The position numbers and the translations under genes are program-made. 64,000 nucleotides of DNA from Cervus elaphus (taxonomy: Eukaryota; Chordata; Mammalia; Artiodactyla; Cervidae), in NCBI RefSeq assembly GCF_910594005.1, contig NC_057832.1:105969152-106033151 (forward strand). The letters are read 5' to 3'. Under the pieces are notes generated by a model. That model searched no databases and was not told where the DNA came from. It saw nothing but the letters and a program-made list of their open reading frames with translations. Positions 19,581 to 32,102 of this stretch are shown piece by piece; positions within the stretch are counted from its first letter, which is position 1; every line of letters starts with the position of its first letter.

Positions 19581-21784
19581 AAGATTCACTGAAGAGATGG
19601 AGTGGGCTTCCTCAATATTTTCTTTTAGATCTTCTTTCCATTACCGTACATGTAATCTGACATTTTGAGTCATGTGCTTAGAAGGCTACATTAAGTGTGT
19701 ACTCTCTATTGTGCATAAATAAGTTTTAAACTGAGATCAAGGGAAATGAAAGCCGTTACCTCTTTCTGGTGTTTGGAATAATTTACTTGCTTTTCTGAAA
19801 GCCTCAATTAGTGGGCTTTGATGGAATGGGATTCATGTCCACATCAAACTTCATTCTAAAACTAGGTAAGGGTATCCAATGGTCTCTACCCCTGAAACAA
19901 TTATAATTATCTTGTCTCAACCTCTGCATAATTAACTGAGAGCTCCAATCTCAATGAATTTTTTTCTTGAGGGAAACTTAGTTGCTATTGAATCTTTACT
20001 TGCACTTATGCTTAAATGTGGATGCATTAGACCAAATGACTCCTCTCTCAATTTTCCCTGAGGACTCATGATCTTGTAGCTCACCAAGTAGCAAGTTTTC
20101 CATTTGAATGAACTTCCCTATTCTTTCAGTGGTATGCTTCATATTTCCTTAATAAGTCTTGATTACAGAACTCGTTAGCCACTTGTAAGCAACTTCAAGT
20201 TTCTTTATTCTAGCAACAGATTGATAAAATGTAAAAAGAGGCACATTCTCTGAAGTTACTGACTTTCTTTTTTTTTTTTGAAGTTACTGATTTTCAAATA
20301 CACAGCCTACTCTAGTTTTCATGTGGTCATGATGAAGATTTGGACTAAAGAGTGATTATTCTATAACCTGGGGAAAGAAAAAAATTGATGTGTCTTGGGA
20401 ATAAGTGTCTGATCTGTGGATATACAGGAACACTCCAGTTGTTGATAGTATTGTCTGGAGTTGAGTTTATCTGTTCATCCCTTCCTCCCTCTCATCTCTC
20501 TCTTCCTCCTCCCTCTCTTTCCCCTTCCTTTTTATCTTTTCTTCCTTTCTTTCTTTCACTGAAGTAATGAACAGCTCACAAGCTGAGCCGCCTTCAGTGG
20601 GTTCACAATGAGAACCATTGTCCGACACAATGGCATTACACCCCATTACCTAAGGTAAATAATACTTCATATCAAAGTGAGTCATTTTTCCTCAGCTCAT
20701 GGATCAGTTGATATTTATGTAAATCTCATTTTAAAAATTAGCCATAATTAAAAATACAAATTCTGAGGAAAATCTTCCATAAAGGCCTGGCCATGGAAAA
20801 AAGAGAAAATTTACTAATGTTTTTCATTAAGATTAAAGTCCAAAGGAAAAGATGGCATAAGGAAGATAGATTTCCCTTTAATTTGGGGATTATTTCTCTT
20901 TTCAAAGACATAGTGAGTCAACCAAGCCCAAATTCTCACTGGGCTGAAATGAAGAAGAAAAAAGTGTATAAAGTGTTGTCTCACTTACTTCTATGACAAC
21001 TGTCCTTTTCTGGAGAGCAACCAGCCTGTCCTGAGTTAATACGTCTATTTGGTAGATGGACCTGAGAGCTTGTTCGTAACACACTTGAGCTCTGTCATCT
21101 CCCATTAACTGTTGATTCTTCAGAGGAGTTGTACCCACGCGTTTTTTTTAATGCTCTTGAGCTCAGCTGTTTGCATGTTGGGTCATTCCTGAGACAGGCA
21201 CTCACTTACTAGCATTATAAAAGAGTTGTATTTTATGTTTTTTACTGACAGTTTCCACTTCCACTACATAGGATTTTGTGGACTCTCCTGGGAATCTAAC
21301 TATCAAAAATATAATAAACATAATTAACATTGTTTATTTCCAACTAGCACAGTGCTTAAAGTTTGACTAATATTTGTTGAATGAATTTTAAAAATCCAAA
21401 ATAACAGATATGAAACTGAATTATAAGACTATATTCCTCCCATAAATTTACCTAAATTATTAGATCAAAAACAGCATTTTGATGGACCTTATATTCGAGT
21501 ATTACAAATCAAGAATTAAATGATCAAATGTATGGTTAAAAAATAGTTTTATTTATTTGATACCAAAATATCACACATTATTTATGGAGTTCTTAATATA
21601 AAATTAAAGACATATTCATCATTGCTAATAATGATGGCTATCACTTTAATTAGCTTTGGTGACATACATTTATAAATAGTAATTATAGAATTAAATATGT
21701 TAAAATCTACAAGGGGGTCTTGAATATGCTAGCAGATGATTTCATTACTTTACAGATAATAATGTATAACTAAAATATCTTGAG
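19581..21784. other. Unique sequence with two low-complexity tracts
   Basis: No gene or repeat family is recognised. It holds the poly(T) insertion at 20251-20295 and a pyrimidine-rich tract at 20479-20559 (C and T only apart from single bases). Confidence 0.45.
20251..20295 (-). repeat. Poly(T) tract between direct repeats
   Basis: The 12 bases tgaagttactga occur at 20251-20262 and 20279-20290, separated by a T-rich run. Extended over 17 bases the two copies differ at one position. This is the pattern of a poly(A)-only retroinsertion on the minus strand. Confidence 0.65.
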
Positions 21785-21940
21785 AATTTACCATTTGCTG
21801 GACACTACAATTATCATTTATATTACCTTGTTTAGCCCTCATAGAAACACTGAGACAGAGAAATAAACCTGTAGGTTAAAACCAATTATTTAAGGTTATA
21901 GAGCAGAATCACCTAATAAGAAACCTGAGAGTTAAATCAG
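21785..21940 (-). mobile_element. MIR SINE fragment
   Basis: The reverse-complement order of MIR can be followed: 'accatttgctggacact', an atcatttatattacc block, 'cctcatagaaacactgaga' and 'aaggttatagagcag'. It is divergent. Confidence 0.55.
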
Positions 21941-21986
21941 TTTTCCTGTGACCACAAGTCTGGAGACTCTCCATACGCTGCAGAAG

Positions 21987-22198
21987 GTTGTTGCTGTTGA
22001 GTTGCTAAGTTGTAGCCAACTCTTTTGTGACTTCATGGGCTGGAGCCCTCCAGGCTTCTTTGTCCATAGGATTATCCTGGTAAGAAGAATGGAGTGGGTT
22101 GTCATTTCTTCTTCCAGGGGATCTTCCCAATCCAGGGAGTGAACCTGAGTCTCCTGCATTGGGAAGTGGATTCTTCAATCACTCACCTGGGAAGCCCA
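21987..22198 (-). mobile_element. Bov-tA SINE
   Basis: Reverse-oriented, diverged copy with tail 'gttgctgttgagttgct' and head 'cacctgggaagccca'. Confidence 0.87.
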
Positions 22199-23470
22199 CA
22201 ATATTGAGTACATGTATTTTTAACAGATACTAAATTATTTCTGGATGGTGGAGTCTCTGAAAACTCTAACCCTAACCCCATTCTACCCTTTATTGTCAAT
22301 CTGGGGCCTAAAATAATTAAAATTCTTTTAATTGAAACAAATATTCATGAAAAATCATAGGTAATTAAGTTTTAAAACTAAAAGAGTGGATCCTATGATT
22401 GACATGGATTGTCAAGGGGTGATAAGGCCCTTAATCTAGGATGGATGCTCTAAAGAAGGTTATAACAAATGATTATGAACAAGAGGCTTCAGTTCAGTTT
22501 ATCAGGAGAGAATTTGTCTCCCTAGGATGCATGTAGTTTTCTGTCTACATAAACCATCTACTATTAGTTGGCACCACCAAGGTGAAACTTAATAGCTTTG
22601 ATTTCATAGTAATTGCATCTAACTTTCCATTTTATAGATCTGCTGAGACATAAACAGCAATGCTCATAAAAATTAAGGTTAATGACATTTAATTTAAATC
22701 TAAAGTATAGCACTTAATTTAAAATAATGGTTGACTATTCTTTCATGGGAAACTAGGTTGCTCTTTTATGATGATTTTCAATTGTGGGTTTTATGGCTAT
22801 AACTAAGGATGACTGCTGACACAGGTCCATGCTCACCGGCAGGCTTACCATTAAACAGAAGTAAAGAATAAATAGAAATGTAATGCATGTATTCTATTTT
22901 ATTTTATATGTCTCTTTCATTTGAAATTTAAAATGTGAATATAGCACACTTACAGAAGAAAATTAGCAAAAACATTGATTGACAGCTTACTTATAGCATC
23001 AGGCTCTTTATTGAAAAAAAGTATGCACAGTAAGTCATTTAAATGTTTACTTACTAAATTATTTTCAGTCTCTACTACCATGGCTAACAGTTACATATTA
23101 CACACATTTTATTGAACAAACATGGGATGCTAATTACATTTCTTATTATTTGGAGAAGTAGAATATTAAAAATTAAAGGCTTTTTTGAAGTAGCCTCTTG
23201 GAGTAAAAAACTCTTGACTGATGCCTGTGAAATTACTTGTACATTAAGATACAGCTCACATAAAATATACATGCTACAAATAGCACATTCTTTCCCTTCC
23301 CTTCTGTGAGGTAAATAGCAAGATCAGAAAAAGCAGAAAGCTGGTTAAAAGCTCAGCTTCTTCCCTCACTTGTTTTATATTCATTGTATTCATTTATTTA
23401 TTAAAGTACATTAGATTGATACTGGTGATAGTGTGAACAAGACAAGAAAAGCCCCAGTCCTCAGGGAGCA
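22199..23470. other. Unique AT-rich sequence
   Basis: No gene or repeat family is recognised. Short open frames on both strands look like chance. Confidence 0.45.
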
Positions 23471-24378
23471 ATATACAAGGCTGTATATTGTCACCCTGCT
23501 TATTTAACTTATATGCAGAGTACATCATGAGAAACGCCGGGCTGGATGAAGCACAAGTTGGAATCAAGATTGCTGGGCAAAATAGCAATAACCTCAGATG
23601 TGCAGATGACACCACCCTCATGTCAGAAAGAGAACAACTAAAGAGCATCTTGATGAAAGTGAAAGAGGAGAGTGAAAATGTTGGTTTAAAACTCAACATT
23701 CAGAAAACTAAGATCATGGCATCTGGTCCCATCACTTCATGGCAAATAGATGGGGAAACTGGAAACAGTGAGAGACTTTATTTTTTTGGGCACCAAAATC
23801 ACTGCAGATGATGACTGCAGCCATGAAATTAAAAGACACTTGCTCCTTGGAAGAAAAGCTATGATCCATCTAGACAGCTTATTAAAAAGCAGAGACATTA
23901 CTTTACTGAAAAAGTCCACCCAGTGAAAGCTATGGATTTTCCAGTAGTCATGTATGGATGTGAGAGTTGTACTATAAAGAAAGCTGAGTGCCAAAGAATT
24001 GATGCTTTTGAACTGTGGTGTTGGAGAAGACTCTTGAAAGTCCCTTGGACAGCAAGGAGATCCAAACAGTTCATCTTAAAGGAAATCAGTCCTGAATATT
24101 CCTGAATATTCACTGGAATATTCACTGAAAATCCAATATTTTGGCCACCTGATGCGAAGAACTGACTCGTTGGAAAAGACCCTGATGTTGGGAAAGATTG
24201 AAGGCGGGAGGAGAAGGAGATGACAGAGGATCAGATGGTGGATGGCATCACTGACACAATGGACATGAGTTTGAGTAAACTCCGGGAATTGGTGATGGAC
24301 AGGGAGGCCTGGCGTGCTGCAGTCCATGGGGTCGCAGAGTCGGACATGACTGAGCGACTGAACTGAACTGAACTGAAG
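23471..24378 (+). pseudogene. BovB LINE, partial reverse transcriptase and 3' end, broken
   Basis: About 0.9 kb of BovB in sense. The frame at 23488-23811 translates to the end of the RT palm: 'SPCLFNLYAEYIMRNAGL' near its start and 'CADD' where the active site normally reads YADD. The frame is then lost near 23765-23800. The 3' part (23900-24378) is non-coding here, carries small local duplications at 24095-24130 and ends in the (aactg)n tail. It is 5'-truncated and dead. Confidence 0.9.
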
Positions 24379-24590
24379 AAATGGTAAGTTTCATAATGAC
24401 TAATAGGGACAAAAACCCAGCTGGATATGGCAAAAAGATGATCAAAGGGGACTGAGTAAGTAGTTAGACTAACAGGAGAATTGGAGGAAAGGATAGTATA
24501 AATATGACTGGAGTACAAAGGCTTAGAAATGAGCAGAGGGTGAGTGACAACCAGACAGACAAGTTGGTTTTCTAGGTCATGTGAAGAATT

Positions 24591-25245
24591 TTCCGACTTT
24601 GGGGCATATATCCAAAAGAGGTGAAATCTGAATCTCAAAGAGATATCTGTACTCCCATGTTCATTGCAGCATTATTGACAATAGCCAAGCCAGGGAAGCA
24701 ATCTAAGTGTGAATCAACAGATGAATGGATTTTTTAAAATGTAGACAATGTTGTAAGGTAATTATCCTCCAGTTTAAAAAAATGTGGCATATACATACGA
24801 CGGAATCTTACTTAGCCTGAAAAAAGATGGAAATCCTCCCATTTGTCACATTAGGGATGGATCAGCAGGACATCATGCTAAGTGAAATAAGCCAGATACA
24901 GAAAGACAAATACTGCATGATTTCATCTATATGAGGACTCTAAAATAGTCAAACACATAGAGTGGAGGGTGGAATGGTGATTGCCAGGGAGGAGGGCAGG
25001 GAATGGGCAAATGGGAAAATGTTGGTCAAAAGAGACATAGTTTCCACTTTGCAAAATAGTTTCTGGAGAGCTACTGTACCAAATAGGGCTCATGAAGAAT
25101 AATTTTGGATTGAATGCTAAGAGAGCAGACCTTATGTTAAGTGCTCTCACTACAAAAGGGAAAAAAAATCCCTCAGTATATAAAGGGGGCAAGTGGAAAC
25201 TTTTGGGTAAGCTTGTGGCATTGATAATGATGGGAGTTTCAGGGA
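24591..25245 (+). mobile_element. Old L1 (L1M-type) 3' part, first segment
   Basis: ORF2-end and 3' UTR text of an old L1 can be followed in sense: 'catgttcattgcagcatta' (24657), 'aacagatgaatgga' (24717), 'agtgaaataagccagata' (24880) and 'actgcatgatttcat' (24911). It continues at 25460-25540 beyond an inserted SINE. Confidence 0.8.
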
Positions 25246-25459
25246 TGTGTTGTTGTTGTTGTTGTTTAGTTGCTAAGTCATATCTGACTCTCTGCAATCC
25301 CATGAACTGTAGCCCATCAGCCTCCTCAGTCCATGGGATTCTCTAGGCAAGAACACTGGAATGGGTTGCCATTTCCTTCTCCAGGGGATTGTCTGACCCA
25401 GGGAGTTTCTCCTGAATTGCAGGCTGATTCTTTTACAGTGAGCCACCTGGGAAACTTAT
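25246..25459 (-). mobile_element. Bov-tA SINE inside an old L1
   Basis: Reverse-oriented copy with a (TTG)n tail at 25246-25265 and head near 25440-25457. It splits the old L1 and is therefore younger than it. Confidence 0.88.
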
Positions 25460-25540
25460 CTCCAAACTCACAAGTTGTGTACATTAACTATCTATAGCTT
25501 TCTGTATGTCAAACATTCCTCAATAAAACTGTTTAAAAAA
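25460..25540 (+). mobile_element. Old L1 (L1M-type) 3' part, second segment
   Basis: Continues the L1 interrupted at 25245 and ends in 'cctcaataaaactgtt', the usual end of this class, which includes an AATAAA signal. Confidence 0.75.
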
Positions 25541-26307
25541 GGAGAGAATTAAAGAATTTTTAACTTTAAGCTCTAACCCAAAGCAAGCAACTCAAGGATT
25601 CTTCAGTGTCAGGGAGTTTGAATGAGAGAAGATGACAACCATTTCTTCTCAGTTCCTTTATAAAGTGTCCTAGAGTGGGAATCCATTTGTAAAGATAAGA
25701 GTGGTCACAGTTAATAAATCTTTAATAAATAGCAATGTAAAATTACCTTGCTAGCTGGAATACCTTACTCATTATATTTACATTTCCAGGTTACTTTACA
25801 TTTGGTCTCTAAGAACATGAATAAAACAGCATTGTCATTGGCTCAAAGAAGTGAGTTTCTGGGATTGGAGCATTCTGAGTATTTTAGATCTGATTTGGAA
25901 TAGATATTTGCAGGAGTTTTCCCTACAATTTCTTCAGTCTTTCAATATTCTTTCTCAAAGATAAAGCCTGAGAGTAGACATAAAGTATGTTTGTTTTCGT
26001 CAATAACTCCAAATTCGGCTGCCCATTAACCTGTCCTTTGGCCTTAAGATGCTTGTGCAGACAAATGTAAAGGAGTTCATTGTTAGTATCTGCTCAGGAA
26101 TAGAAAATTGAGGATTTATGAGAATGACTGTGACCTCAACTATACCTGAGGGCTATATATGTTTGAGTTTCCAGCAGAATGCTCATTCTTTCAAAAATCC
26201 TCCTGAACAGAGAAAGATGCCTTTGTTTTAAATGTTACCTCACATTATACCTGGAAAAACATTTGAAGCAATTTCTGATAAAAATAACTTTCATTACTTT
26301 AGAAATT
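25541..26307. other. Unique sequence
   Basis: No gene or repeat family is recognised. Confidence 0.45.
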
Positions 26308-26530
26308 ATTTATTAGTCAGCAAATATTTATTGGGTACCATATTTAAGTCCATTAGCTTCTGTATATAAATTAGTCCTCCAAGAGTCCTGAAAATTAGGT
26401 ATTTCAGGTATCTCCACTTTAGTGGCCAGACTTGAGATCTGAGAGGTAAGTTTGCTGGAGGACACAAAACTAATAAGTACTGGAGATGTGCTTTAAACTC
26501 AGGTTGCCTGCTTCAGGAGGGTGTGCTGCT
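26308..26530 (-). mobile_element. MIR SINE
   Basis: Reverse-oriented MIR with 'aaatatttattgggtacca' at the left and 'actcaggttgcctgc' at the right, with the core block between. It is old and divergent. Confidence 0.65.
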
Positions 26531-26765
26531 TTCACTGCCATGGACTGCATCCAAAGGGTTTATTTAATATTTATCACGTTACTTACCTGGACTAGTTATT
26601 TTGTGCATCACAAACCTGTGCCCAGAGGTCATAAGAAAAATGAGGCAGAGTTGTAAATTATTGATACATTTGCTTTGAGAAAATATTATTTGCTATCTTG
26701 GAGCAGATTTTACTGTAGCTCAACTGGATGAGCGGAGGACAGAATCAGCGGGTAATAGGCTTCTT

Positions 26766-26992
26766 GTGTGTGCTCAGTTACTTAAGTCGTGTGCGACTCT
26801 TTGTGACCCCATGGACTGTAGTCCGCCAGCTCCTCTGTCCATGAGATTTCCCAGGCAAGAATACTGTAATGGGTTGCCGTTTCCTCCTCCAGGGGATCTT
26901 CCCAACCCGAGGGGTTGAACCCGGGTTGAACTCAAGTTGAATTTGCTTGCATTGCAGGCAGATTGTTTATCCACTGAGCCTTCCGGAAAGCC
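26766..26992 (-). mobile_element. Bov-tA SINE
   Basis: Reverse-oriented copy. A small internal duplication of the 'gggttgaac' block near 26920-26935 makes it slightly long. Confidence 0.9.
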
Positions 26993-27287
26993 CTTCTTAC
27001 TCTGTTTAAAAAGTGGTCTTTTATAGAAGAGCAGAGTCTTCATGCTTGTTTATTTGCTTATCATTTGTCATAAAATAATTATACCTAAATGAGGAGGATT
27101 AATGAAAGTCCAGGCCTCTCTCCTCTCTCTAGGGTTTTATTCAAATATGATTGATAATAAATAAGAAATGGTAATAATATACAGAATTATTCCTGGGAAT
27201 TTGTTTCCTTAGAAAGACTAGCACTTCTCAAATTATTTTTCGCTGAAGATTAGTGTTTTGTTAGATGTTAATAATGGTTCTGCTAGG

Positions 27288-27409
27288 GACTTCCCTGGTG
27301 GTCAAGTGGTTAAGACTGTGCATCTACAGCAGGGGGTGAGAGTTTGATCCCTGGTCAGGGAAGTTCCCCCATGCCACTCAGCACAGCCAAAAAATTAAGG
27401 GAAAAAAAA
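27288..27409 (+). mobile_element. CHR-2-type tRNA SINE
   Basis: The head 'gggacttccctggtggtc', B-box-like 'agtttgatccctgg' and ending in 'cacagccaaaaaa' plus an A-run match the short cetartiodactyl CHR-type SINE, which is distinct from Bov-tA. Confidence 0.75.
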
Positions 27410-28649
27410 AATAGATCTGCCAAAAATAGTTGGTCCCATAGTGAAATAAATTTGGAAGATTTGAGATGATACACTGTCAAATTTGATCTTTATAATTGGA
27501 CTTCTTAGAAACTTTAATAGGTATGTTATAATCACTATATCCTGGCACCTTCCCAAACCCATTTAATGGGAATCTCTGGGGGTGAGACATCAGTGTTTTT
27601 AAGTTTTCCTGGTGAGGCTGGCCTGCAGAAATGCTACTGTAATGAAACTACCTTTTTTTTTTTTTTTTCTTTTTTAGTACATACGCTCAGGCTAGAGGCC
27701 AATTGTTTTCATTTCCCCAATTATTTGTCACAATGGAGGGAAAATGATGATAAACAACACAAAGTAGAAAGGCTTTTGTAGTTCGTCATAGATTCAGTTC
27801 TTTATTAAATGAATGTCAATTTTGATCAGACAAGCACCCTATGAATCACTAGTGATGGGAAAACAGATGGAGCTATGAGAGGAAAGGAAACGATGGGAAA
27901 ATAAGCCAACTCCCCCTGTGTATCTCGGATTTCTGTCCACAGCCGCTTCTCCAGAGGCAGCAGCCAGGACCACTGCGGGAATTCAGGGCACTCGGCTACC
28001 CTGCCCACTCTGTTGCCCAGGGCACCTGTTTCTGCAGCCTTGAGGAGGACTGAGGTCTTGAATCTCTCCTTTTATCTTTTAACTTTCGTCTGCTGGTTCT
28101 GGCAGAGGCTTCAGATCCTATTAAATGAATTCTTGCTCTCTTTTAGCCCATTCCATATGTCTGAAATGTAGTGAAATGAGTTTATTAAAGATTAGGACTG
28201 ACTTGTCCCTCTTGATTCCTCCCGTGGAGCCCAGTGTCTCTGGGGCAGAGATGGACCCAGGAGAGAACCCCTGTCCCTCCCATCCCCTGGGCTTGCTCGC
28301 CTCTCCAGCTGCACGTCCTGCTTCTGTTTCAGGCTCTCTGCCTCGGCGGGTGGGCAGCGGCCCCCTCCCCACAGCTCCACAGTTTCACTTTGCGTTTGTG
28401 CTTTTGCACAGGTGGCTGTCTCCTTCTTGCAAGCACTTCCTTTGTACTGTCTGACTGATTCCTATTTGATGTTCTTCACATCTGGACTTGGGGACCACGT
28501 TTCCTGGCAGTGCCCCCATCCTCCCTTATAGATGCATCTGGGTCAAGGGCCCCTCGTGTCTGCTACAGATAGCACCCCCTATTAAGTAGATTAAGTGGTA
28601 ATCTACATGGCTGGCTTGTAGAGTCCTTGAGGGCAAGGTCTGAGTTTTG
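27410..28649. other. Unique sequence with a GC-rich patch
   Basis: No gene is recognised. A T-run lies at 27652-27669. Positions 28200-28440 are locally GC-rich and have pyrimidine tracts followed by AG at 28328-28332 and 28403-28412, but no consistent coding frame and no family match. Confidence 0.4.
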
Positions 28650-28776
28650 TTTCCCTGGAGTAGGAAATGGCAACCCACTGCAGTATTCTTACCCAGAAAA
28701 TCTGATGGAGAGAGGAGCCTGGTGGGATACAGTCCATGGAGTCTCAGAGGGTTGGACACGACTTATAGACTAAAAA
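28650..28776 (+). mobile_element. Bov-A SINE fragment (head missing)
   Basis: Sense copy starting in the 'aaatggcaacccactgcag' block and ending 'gttggacacgactta'. The tRNA-like head is missing. Confidence 0.85.
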
Positions 28777-29054
28777 CAAAGACAACAATTACTTTATAAT
28801 ATTTTGTAAAAACTCTCATGAGTTTTAGGTTCCCAAACAGACTATAAGCTTTTCATAGATTATCTGTATTCTCCTTCTTCCAACTTCGGGTAGCCATTGA
28901 ATGGCTGTAAAACTCAGATGATGTACACATTATCAGGTCTATATTTTAGCTTATTCTGTTCACCTACAAGTATACTTTCATTGTGCCCTCCTTTATGATT
29001 CCAGCAATTAACTTTCTGCTTGCCGATATCTTCACTCATTCTTTATTTTCAAAA

Positions 29055-29610
29055 ATTAACTTCTTCATTTAATATATATTCACTGAGCACCTCTTCTAGG
29101 TACCCGGGATATAGCAGTGAATAAAACAGAAAAAAATCCTGCCCTGGTAGGCGGAGGCAGAAAGGAAACAAGGTAAGCAAGTGACATACATAGGGTCTGT
29201 GCTGTGCTGTGCAGACAGGGTTTTTTTTGTTTTTTGTTTTTTACCACTAGCGCCAATGGTAACAAAGATACTGGGGAAAGCAGATATAATGGAAGGAGGA
29301 TAGAGAAGGTTGAAGGAGTTGGAATTTAAGATAGGAAAACATCACTGATAAAAAGGGGGCCTTTCAACAGCATCCTAAGGAAATGAGCCTCATGGGTATC
29401 AGTGGAAGAAAGTTCCGGAGAGAGGAGAAGGCAGATGCCGAGGCTCTGATGGGAGCGTGCTAATTGTGTTGGAGGGACAGAAATGCTGTCAATGTGGTTG
29501 GAACCAGCAAAGGGGAAGAGTTGTGGGGGAGGGAGCTGGAAAGGTGATGGGGGTGAACAGAACTGTAGGGTCCCGAGGTCAGGATAGGAACCTGGTCTGT
29601 TTATCAGAAC
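29055..29610 (-). mobile_element. Ancient L2 LINE fragment
   Basis: The left end reads as the reverse of the L2 terminus: 'attcactgagcacctctt', 'tagcagtgaataaaacag' and 'aaatcctgccct'. Weak reversed L2 body text follows. A TTTTTTTTGTTTTTTG run lies at 29221-29242. Confidence 0.55.
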
Positions 29611-29774
29611 CTTGTTTGGGTATCCAGTGTAGAACCAATGCCGTTTAGTGCATTGGAGAATATAAAGGTGAAGTGTCAGACTCTGTCCTTGGTGAGTTCA
29701 GATTCTATCATGTGGGGAAAGCCCCAGTTGGGGTGAGAAGTTTCTTAGATCCCAAGTACAGAAGCTCAGTGCTG

Positions 29775-29840
29775 ACTCTAACATACTGTGGTGTGAGTGT
29801 AAACTAATATACTCCCCGCTCCCCTGCTGGTAAAATGTAT
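29775..29840 (+). mobile_element. Old L1M, first segment (before SINE)
   Basis: This short piece is assigned to the L1M that continues at 30052 on the far side of the SINE. The assignment rests mainly on position and is weak. Confidence 0.35.
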
Positions 29841-30042
29841 GTGCTTGTGTGTTCAGGTGTGTCTGACTGTGACCTCATGGACTGGAGCCCACCAGGCTCC
29901 TCTGTCCATGGGATTTCCCAGGCAAGAATACTGGAGTGGGTTGCCATTTCCTTCTTCAGGGGATCTTCCCAACACAGACATCTCCTACAGCTCTTGCCAT
30001 GCAGGTGAATTCTCTACCTGCTGAGCCATCAGGGAAACCTGG
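29841..30042 (-). mobile_element. Bov-tA SINE with target-site duplication
   Basis: Reverse-oriented copy. The 9 bases aaaatgtat lie at 29832-29840 and 30043-30051. Confidence 0.92.
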
Positions 30043-30051
30043 AAAATGTAT

Positions 30052-30420
30052 ACAGATTTCGTCTGTATATGCTCTGGACCTAGCAGCTGTACATCTAGAT
30101 TTTTTTCCCTGGATAAATATGAAATAAACAAAGCTGTATAAGTAAGTACATTTATAATAGTGAAAATTAAATATTCAGCATGAGCTTAGGCAGGTGAATT
30201 GTGATATAGCCAATTAAGGGAATGTTTTATAGTTATTCAAAATGATGTTGAAATTATTGATATAGAAAGATGATCATGATATACAGTTAAGTGGAATAAA
30301 GTTATAAAATAGTATACAAAGGAGGAATCCATTTTTATAACATATTAGAAGTGTGTGATCTGTGTATCATGGAATCTAGATGAACATGAACCAAGCTGTT
30401 AACAGCCCTTATCTAGGCAT
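30052..30420 (+). mobile_element. Old L1 (L1M-type) 3' part
   Basis: Sense text of an old L1 3' region: 'ttataatagtgaaaatt' (30151), 'gtgatatagccaattaa' (30200), 'aagatgatcatgatatac' (30267), 'agttaagtggaata' (30285). It is non-coding. Confidence 0.65.
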
Positions 30421-30727
30421 ATTGGAACTTGGAGGGATTTTTACTTGCTTCACTTTACCTCTCGGTTTGGTATGATGAAATCAATGGGAAAACATTTCTA
30501 TGCCAATCAGAAAATTATTGCTTTCACTTTTCAAAAAGGAAAGAAAATGATAAGTTCTTAGTCCATGATGAACCCTGTGGCCAGAAAGCATTCTGCTTCT
30601 CACCTGATGCCCCTAATCACATGGGGTGGATTTCTGGGTTCCCACATAAAAAGGCTTACTTGGTTTTATCAATTTACTTTCTTGTCTGCCAAACTAGGGC
30701 AGATCTAAGGACGCATCACTCTGACTG
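30421..30727. other. Unique sequence
   Basis: A 116-codon open frame (30429-30779) runs into the next SINE. It shows no family resemblance and is not supported as a gene. Confidence 0.4.
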
Positions 30728-30739
30728 TCACTTCCTTCT

Positions 30740-30968
30740 GCATTTTATTGTTGTTGTTCAGTCTCTCAGTCGTGTCTGACTCTGTGACCCCATGGACTGT
30801 AGCCCAGCAGGCTCCTCTGTCCCTGGGGATTTTCCAGGCAAGAATATTGGAGTGGGCTGCTTTGTCCTCCTCCAAGGGATCTTCCCAGCTCAGGGACTGA
30901 ATCTGTGTCTCTTACATCCCTTGCATTTGTGAGGCAGGTTCCTTATCACTCTTGCCACCTGGGAAGCC
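30740..30968 (-). mobile_element. Bov-tA SINE with target-site duplication
   Basis: Reverse-oriented copy with (TTG)n tail. The exact 12-base duplication tcacttccttct lies at 30728-30739 and 30969-30980. Confidence 0.94.
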
Positions 30969-30980
30969 TCACTTCCTTCT

Positions 30981-32102
30981 ACGTGAAACTGCTTTTCACG
31001 TCAGTGTCTCCAAAGTGAAAACGAGAAATGAAAATACCACAATGGAAGACATATTTATCAAGGGAAGCAGCATGATTGATTAACCTGGCTTGTATGTGCT
31101 GTGCCCAGTTTGGGACTCTTTGGTCCTTGATTAGAAAATGTTGCTGGGTCCCCAAGGATACTTATTACTCATGCTTGTTACTTCTTGGGTACTACTGATG
31201 CCTATTCAAGGATTTTGTTTAAAGAGTTTTAAAAAAGGATTGCCCTGCCGCTTGCCTGTCGCCTATATAGTCCTGACTCAGCAGAGCAGAAAAAAATTAA
31301 TAGAGTTCTGAAAGGACTGAACGAAAGCTATAGTTTCCAGCCAGTCTCCTTGGGGAGCTGGAAATGCCTGGGCCGTGGTTCGGAGGCATTAATTCTGGTT
31401 GCTTTGACTTGCCAACTGTGTTTGATTTCTTTTTTTCTCTATCATTGGGCACTTTATTGTAGAATTTTGTATATAAAGGAAGCGTTCAGCATGTATTGCC
31501 ATTTCCCACATGTGCTTAGGCAGCGAATGCTGTCAGAAGCACTCAGTATAATAACAAAATGGCTCTCATCAATGACTTTTTTTTATTATGGATTTCCTAG
31601 CTCTCTGATAGGCTGTACCTTTGATTTAGGTTTTCAAAAAGAATTTAATCATGAAAGAAAGCTCTGTGTGCTGGGCGAATCCTCTTGAAAGCAATTGCCT
31701 TTTATATCTCCAGGTTCTTAATCGCTCCTTCAGTCTGCTCAGCTGTTTTATTCTCTCTTATGTTTGGATCAACATGTAAATAACCGAGGACGATGGCTGA
31801 CTTGACTTAAGGCAAATGTAATGGAAAGGTAGGAATGAAGTCCAGGCTCAGTGGAAGAAGGATAATTTGGGGAACAAAAGAGTAGGAAGCTGATCCATTT
31901 GATCAAAGGATGACTTTTCATGTCCAAGGTTTTGCTTCAGGAATGTGGGATTCTTCCATGTTAGCTTTCCCCAGAGTGAGTTTCAGGGAACAGTGGGCCC
32001 GCGAGGTGTTCTAGGATAGTGTTCCAAGGCTGGGTAGGTTTGGGAAGCACCAGGCACTGCAGCATGCACACAGTCTTCAGTGGTGTACAACATGGGTTGA
32101 TA
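30981..32102. other. Unique sequence
   Basis: No repeat family or gene is recognised. A 112-codon open frame at 31350-31688 (+) has no family resemblance. The stretch is a possible place for conserved non-coding DNA, which cannot be judged without comparison. Confidence 0.4.

Noticed and set aside
22261..22280. Telomere-like 'ctaaccctaacccc'
   Set aside because: There are only two units, with no extended array.
24231..24638. 135-codon minus-strand frame
   Set aside because: It crosses from the BovB tail through unique sequence into an old L1 end, in antisense, and is a composite of repeats.
27652..27669. T-run as another poly(A)-only insertion
   Set aside because: No flanking direct repeat could be found; the same holds for the run at 9030-9045.
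28190..28460. GC-rich patch with possible splice acceptors
   Set aside because: There is no consistent frame between the candidate sites, no donor pairing and no family match.
30429..30779. 116-codon plus-strand frame
   Set aside because: It has no family resemblance and runs into a SINE.
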